The notes below the pieces were generated by a model that was not told where the DNA came from, searched no databases, and saw only the letters and a list, made by a program, of their open reading frames with translations. Shown here one piece after another: positions 43,622-47,132 of a stretch of 47,132 bases of DNA (positions are counted from its first letter, which is position 1; each line of letters begins with the position of its first letter). Source of the DNA: an uncultured Flavobacteriales bacterium (GTDB lineage: Bacteria; Bacteroidota; Bacteroidia; Flavobacteriales; UBA1820); the NCBI GenBank assembly GCA_938023515.1, contig CALJDR010000082.1, positions 1-47,132 on the forward strand, in the 5' to 3' direction. The position numbers and the translations under genes were made by a program.

Positions 43622-45133
43622 ATGAAAGAGAAAACATTTTTCGGGCAACCGATGGGGCTTCTTTCTGTGTTCTCCACCGGAATCTGCGAACGGTTCAGCT
43701 TTTACACCATGCGGGCTATGCTGTTCCTGTTTCTTACGGCGGCATTTGCTACGGGAGGGTTCGGGATGGACAGGCTCCAGGCGATGTCCATATACGGAAT
43801 ATACCTCGGAATGGTTTATGTCACCCCGATTATCGGCGGTATTCTGGCTGATAAAGTATTGGGGCAGAAAATATGTACCTACATTGGGGCTTTGCTGATG
43901 GTGTTCGGCCAGCTCTCGCTGGCTATCAGTGCTATGTTCTATGCCGAAACAGAATTCTCTCCGGAAACGATGGCTCTGAAGAAATACCTGCTGTATGCCG
44001 GACTGGGGCTGTTGATAATGGGTAACGGTTTTTTCAAGCCTAACGTAACGGCTATGGTAGGGGCGGTGTACCCCCAGAACGATGCGCGACGCGATGTGGG
44101 ATTCACCATATTTTACATGGGTATCAATATAGGCGCTGTTATCGCGCCGTTTGCTTCGGGATTTTTCGGAGAAGAGATTGGTTGGAAATACGGTTTCCTG
44201 GCAGCGGTCGTCGGTATGTTTATTTGCCTTATCGTATTCTATGTTTCCCGGACCACTACGGCCGGAATCGGACTACCCCCCAAACATCCTGCCGGAGAGA
44301 TGCAATTGATCCGTAAAGACTGGTTTACGATAGGATATTGGACGCTTGGGGTTTTGGCCGTGATCCTGCTGATCATATTTATGATCCTGTATGTGCCCGA
44401 AAATATCATGAGTATCGTGTATTGGGTGCTGGGGCTCGGAATAGCCGTTTATATATTCTCCAGTGTGATAAAAGGTACCAGCGGAGGGACCCAATGGAGC
44501 CGGGTAGCGGTAATATTCGCCTTGGCAGTATTCAACATTATATTCTTTGCCGGGTTCGAACAGGCCGGTACTACCTTTACCGAATTCGCGAATATCCGGA
44601 CGGACCGCGGATTTATTCCGGCTTCTCTTTTCCAGAGTATCAATCCGCTTTTCGTGATCCTTTTAGGGCCTGTATTTTCGATTCTGTGGACTTTCCTGGA
44701 TAAGGTGAAGTCCAATCCCAATACGCCGATGAAATTCGCTATATCGCTTCTTTTGCTGGCGGGCAGCTTTTTCATCATGTCCTATGCGTATAACCTGACC
44801 ATCGGGCCGGACGGGGAAATCGTCAAGGTCTCCGCAGTTTGGTTGCTGGGGGTATATTGCATACAGACTTGTGCGGAATTGTGCATGTCGCCGGTAGGCT
44901 TGTCCATGGTGACCAAACTTTCGCCCGCCGGGATCGTCAATGTACTGATGGGCCTTTGGATGGGTTCTATCGCTATCGGGAACTTCATGGCCCAGCAGAT
45001 GGAAAAGGTAGCCCAGGCTATCGCTCCATCCATGCAGTCGTTCGAATTTATCGCCTGGCAGTCTTTGGCCGCCGGTGTTTTGCTGCTGCTGCTTTCTCCG
45101 CTGCTTTTCCGGGCGATGAAAGGGGTTCGGTGA
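43622..45133 (+). CDS. POT/PTR2-family proton-dependent oligopeptide transporter (second paralog)
   Basis: A 503-residue inner-membrane protein with about 14 helices. POT marks include CERFSFYTMRAML (22-34), GNGFFKPNVTAMVGAVY and IFYMGINIG, and a C-terminal CAELCMSPVGLSMVTKLSP block. As in the paralog at 708-2255, the first Glu of ExxER is missing (G20-I-C-E23-R24). It lies just after tRNA-Leu on the opposite strand; a TAAATTAG box at 43583-43590, one mismatch from consensus, could be its promoter. It ends at a bidirectional terminator. Confidence 0.92.
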   Translation: MKEKTFFGQPMGLLSVFSTGICERFSFYTMRAMLFLFLTAAFATGGFGMDRLQAMSIYGIYLGMVYVTPIIGGILADKVLGQKICTYIGALLMVFGQLSLAISAMFYAETEFSPETMALKKYLLYAGLGLLIMGNGFFKPNVTAMVGAVYPQNDARRDVGFTIFYMGINIGAVIAPFASGFFGEEIGWKYGFLAAVVGMFICLIVFYVSRTTTAGIGLPPKHPAGEMQLIRKDWFTIGYWTLGVLAVILLIIFMILYVPENIMSIVYWVLGLGIAVYIFSSVIKGTSGGTQWSRVAVIFALAVFNIIFFAGFEQAGTTFTEFANIRTDRGFIPASLFQSINPLFVILLGPVFSILWTFLDKVKSNPNTPMKFAISLLLLAGSFFIMSYAYNLTIGPDGEIVKVSAVWLLGVYCIQTCAELCMSPVGLSMVTKLSPAGIVNVLMGLWMGSIAIGNFMAQQMEKVAQAIAPSMQSFEFIAWQSLAAGVLLLLLSPLLFRAMKGVR

Positions 45134-45150
45134 TCGATCAAATTATAATA

Positions 45151-45182
45151 AAAAGGCGGCCTCTATCAAGGCCGCCTTTTTA
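45151..45182. terminator. Bidirectional terminator
   Basis: Stem AAAAGGCGGCCT / AGGCCGCCTTTT with a six-base loop, between the POT gene (+) and the convergent acidic-tail gene (-). Confidence 0.88.
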
Positions 45183-45200
45183 TTTATTTAAAGAGAACGA

Positions 45201-45602
45201 TCAGTCGTTGTTGTCCGAAGGGAGTTTGTCGTCTTCATCTTCTTCGTCCTCCGCCTCATCTTCATCCTGCTCATCGTCGCGGTCAGAATCCTCGTCGTCG
45301 TCCTCTGCTTTTTCTTCGTAATCTTCATCTTCTTCGTCATCTCCTTCGATCTCCGGGGCGGCGGCATCCGTATCTACATCTTCGTCCATTTCAAAATTCT
45401 CAAGGCCTACGCTGAGATATTTGCCGATTTTAATCAGATAGATAGTATCCTCCGTCTCGACCTGTATGGCCTCGATAGTCTCGTTCTTGTGGTTTTTGAA
45501 CACTATAATATCGTCCTCGTAATACCCGTCCGGGTATTTCTCCTTCACCAGAGCCATGATTTCAGGCGTCATCTTTTTCGAGTCGATGATAAGTCTCTTC
45601 AT
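45201..45602 (-). CDS. Small protein with folded N-terminus and highly acidic C-terminal tail
   Basis: 133 residues. The first 70 form a compact alpha/beta-looking domain (MKRLIIDSKKMTPEIMALV, then GYYEDDIIVFKN and TIYLIKIGKYL). From about residue 72 almost every residue is Asp or Glu. I know similar small Bacteroidota proteins only as hypothetical or loosely labelled primase-related. The tail could mimic nucleic acid or act as a chaperone-like or protein-binding arm, like the acidic tail of the Firmicutes RNA polymerase delta subunit (analogy only). The 223-base gap upstream holds no gene or clear promoter. Confidence 0.7.
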   Translation of the reverse strand: MKRLIIDSKKMTPEIMALVKEKYPDGYYEDDIIVFKNHKNETIEAIQVETEDTIYLIKIGKYLSVGLENFEMDEDVDTDAAAPEIEGDDEEDEDYEEKAEDDDEDSDRDDEQDEDEAEDEEDEDDKLPSDNND

Positions 45603-45825
45603 AGTTCTTCTACAAATGGTTATACAGTGTATATATGATTCTTTAGAGCGCGCAATTTAGGAATACTCGTTCAATATGCCATATTTGTACGGGAAATTTT
45701 TCATCCGATAAAAGTATGGAAATCAATCAAGAACCAAAAGAAAGGGAAAAATAATTTTCTTTCCGGCCGGATGCGGGGCGGAATCATGCGTAAGATCGTG
45801 TAAAAATGAAACGGTTTTGCCGGAA

Positions 45826-46755
45826 TTAGAACCATTTTCGGCGCCGGAGCAACCAGATACCTCCCACCGAAAGCACGACAGAGGCGATAATGATACCGGC
45901 TAATCCCCAGTCGTTGTATTCCAGGGAATTGGGTACGTTCATCCCGAAGAACGACGCGATCATCGTCGGAATCATCAATACGATGGATACCGAGGTGAGC
46001 TGTTTCATGATGTCGTTCACGTTGTTGGAAATGACCGAAGCATAGGCATCCATCATGCCCGAGAGGATGCCGGAATAGATATTGGTGGACTCCTGGGCCT
46101 GGCGGAGCTCGATCTCGGCGTCTTCGAGCAGGTCTTCATCGAAATACTCCCGGTCGTTCTTCAGGTTTTTAAGCCGCTGGAGGAGGATTAGGTTGCCGTT
46201 TATGGAGGTAATGAAGAATACGAAACAATTTTCTATGTGCAGCAGTGACTGGAGTTCGCTGTTCTTGACCGAGCGTTCCAGTTTCTTTTCCGCCCGTTTG
46301 ACCTCGATATTGAGTTGCTTGAGGTATTTCAGAAACCAGACCGAAGAGGAAAGTAACAGGCGCAGGACGAGGTTGTAGCTGTTTGTAAAACCCCTGTTTT
46401 TGCGTTGGTTGTAGCTGATCAGGTCGGCGATCATGTCGTTCTGATGGTAACACAGGGTGACGATCACATCTCCCCGGAGGATGATACCTAACGGGACTGT
46501 GGAGAACGGTACGCCCCGGTTGGCCGTGTCGCGTACCGGAATACGGATAATAATGATCTTCCAGTCGTCCTCCAGTTCTACGCGGGGGCGTTCATCCGGG
46601 TCTTCGATGTCGTTGAGGAAAGACTGTGGGACGTGAAGTTCGTCGGTCAGGTAATTGAGTTCCTCCAAGGTGGGGCACTCGATGTTGATCCAGCAGTCCG
46701 GCTGCCAGTGGTCCATGATGACCAGACCGTTTTCGCCGTTGATAAATGTGCGCAT
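45826..46755 (-). CDS. corA: CorA-family divalent cation transporter
   Basis: 309 residues from the chosen start. The N-terminal cytosolic domain (about 1-245) leads into two C-terminal helices, the first ending in the CorA signature GMN (SFFGMNVPNS), the second WGLAGIIIASVVLSVGGIWLL, then a basic RRRKWF end. The protein forms a pentameric Mg2+ (or Co2+/Ni2+) channel. The start at 46755 (MRTFINGENG) is preferred over 46779, whose extra eight residues are unlike the family; this is not certain. A TAACTTTG promoter box lies about 160 bases upstream. Confidence 0.9.
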   Translation of the reverse strand: MRTFINGENGLVIMDHWQPDCWINIECPTLEELNYLTDELHVPQSFLNDIEDPDERPRVELEDDWKIIIIRIPVRDTANRGVPFSTVPLGIILRGDVIVTLCYHQNDMIADLISYNQRKNRGFTNSYNLVLRLLLSSSVWFLKYLKQLNIEVKRAEKKLERSVKNSELQSLLHIENCFVFFITSINGNLILLQRLKNLKNDREYFDEDLLEDAEIELRQAQESTNIYSGILSGMMDAYASVISNNVNDIMKQLTSVSIVLMIPTMIASFFGMNVPNSLEYNDWGLAGIIIASVVLSVGGIWLLRRRKWF

Positions 46756-46918
46756 GGTACAAGAACTTTTTAAGGGCAAAGCCTGTACTTAGCGCCGTAA
46801 GTCAGACTCTGTCCGGGGTTAAATAACTTTCCGGATGATAGTCGTCCATTTTAGTTGTTTTTTTTAAGCGAATCTCCCGGCCGGATGAACCGGCATTGAG
46901 AATTCCGTTTTCGTGGTG

Positions 46919-46926
46919 CAAAGTTA
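46919..46926 (-). promoter_or_regulatory. -7 promoter box TAACTTTG of corA
   Basis: An exact TAnnTTTG match on the minus strand. The leader would be about 155 bases, long enough for a regulatory element, though I recognise none. Confidence 0.5.
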
Positions 46927-46997
46927 ATCAAAAAAACGGTTCCCTGTTATTTTCAGGGGCAAAGAGGTGAAATAAATCGGAAAGGTTATTTATAAAA

Positions 46998-47032
46998 ACG
47001 CCCCGCTGTTCCGGGCAGGGAAAGCGGGGCGT
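46998..47032 (-). terminator. Terminator of the gene cut by the right end
   Basis: Arms ACGCCCCGCT and AGCGGGGCGT with a 15-base internal region. On the minus strand it is followed by TTTTTATAAA. Confidence 0.7.
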
Positions 47033-47050
47033 ATTATGGGATTGTTTTTA

Positions 47051-47085
47051 TCAGTAGGCGCGTTCTGTCCGCCCTTCGATAAAGT
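47051..47085 (-). CDS. C-terminal end of a truncated gene
   Basis: On the minus strand the last genomic bases read FIEGRTERAY followed by TGA (plus-strand TCA at 47051-47053). A terminator follows 18 bases later, which supports a real gene end. Only ten residues are available, so no product can be named. Confidence 0.45.
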
Positions 47086-47132
47086 CTGTCTCTTATACAC
47101 ATCTGACGCTGCCGACGATACTCCTTGTGTAG
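47086..47132. other. Nextera adapter and i5 index read-through (not genomic)
   Basis: Bases 47086-47104 are the Nextera mosaic-end sequence (CTGTCTCTTATACACATCT). GACGCTGCCGACGA follows at 47105-47118, the reverse complement of the read-1 transposase adapter. TACTCCTT at 47119-47126 is the reverse complement of index AAGGAGTA (S507/N507), and GTGTAG begins the P5 sequence. This is library-construction sequence that was not trimmed before assembly. Confidence 0.98.

Noticed and set aside
44839..45321. Plus-strand frame with a long Ser-rich end
   Set aside because: It is the complement of POT coding sequence and of the acidic tail codons; not a real gene.
45215..45370. Apparent TCxTCx tandem repeat
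   Set aside because: Explained by Asp/Glu codons of the acidic tail; the units are irregular and coding, not a minisatellite.

Overview
The window looks like one contig of a Bacteroidota genome, most likely order Bacteroidales and perhaps an Alistipes-like Rikenellaceae (inference). The evidence is a SusC/SusD pair, a fused SecDF, fimbrillin-type lipoproteins, start codons without Shine-Dalgarno sequences, and repeated -7 boxes of the form TAnnTTTG. No phage, IS element or CRISPR array is evident. The last 47 bases are not genomic: they are Illumina Nextera adapter plus an i5 index, so the true sequence ends near 47085.

Left part (1-13.4 kb), mostly housekeeping and transport: the 3' end of an unknown gene; a POT-family peptide transporter (-); a biotin-dependent carboxyltransferase subunit; a PiT phosphate transporter with a PhoU-like tail; an LpxD-type acyltransferase paralog with a small unknown partner; SecDF; and a SulP anion transporter. 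Several units end in strong hairpin terminators.

Centre (13.4-27.2 kb), a cell-wall salvage locus: a secreted NagZ-type GH3 domain fused to a beta-lactamase-fold domain (-) lies divergent from a seven-gene run (+) of a BadF-type sugar kinase (MurK/NagK-like), MurQ, two tandem GHL10 (DigH/YngK-like) hydrolases, an AmpG-like permease, AnmK and an FAD/Fe-S oxidoreductase. Together they form a plausible route from peptidoglycan fragments to GlcNAc-6-phosphate and D-lactate. The last enzyme is a candidate for oxidising the D-lactate that MurQ releases.

Right-centre (27.2-33.7 kb, - strand): a cobalamin riboswitch precedes a 42-residue peptide gene and a fimbrillin/DUF4465-like lipoprotein, which suggests an unrecognised cobamide-related surface system without an adjacent BtuB. 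Upstream of it, a separate three-gene operon encodes a NagX/HGSNAT-like membrane acyltransferase, a CE4-like deacetylase and a GH9 lipoprotein, possibly for an amino-sugar glycan.

Right part (33.8-42.7 kb): a LytTR regulator with a degenerate receiver, an AT-rich intergenic region with a cluster of GTTAA motifs, then an operon of a metallophosphoesterase/PQQ-propeller fusion, SusC and an unusually long SusD. The end of the window (42.9-47.1 kb) holds a DUF2798-like membrane protein with a possible frameshift, tRNA-Leu(CAA), a second POT transporter, a small protein with a very acidic tail, CorA, and the last codons of a gene cut off by the contig end.
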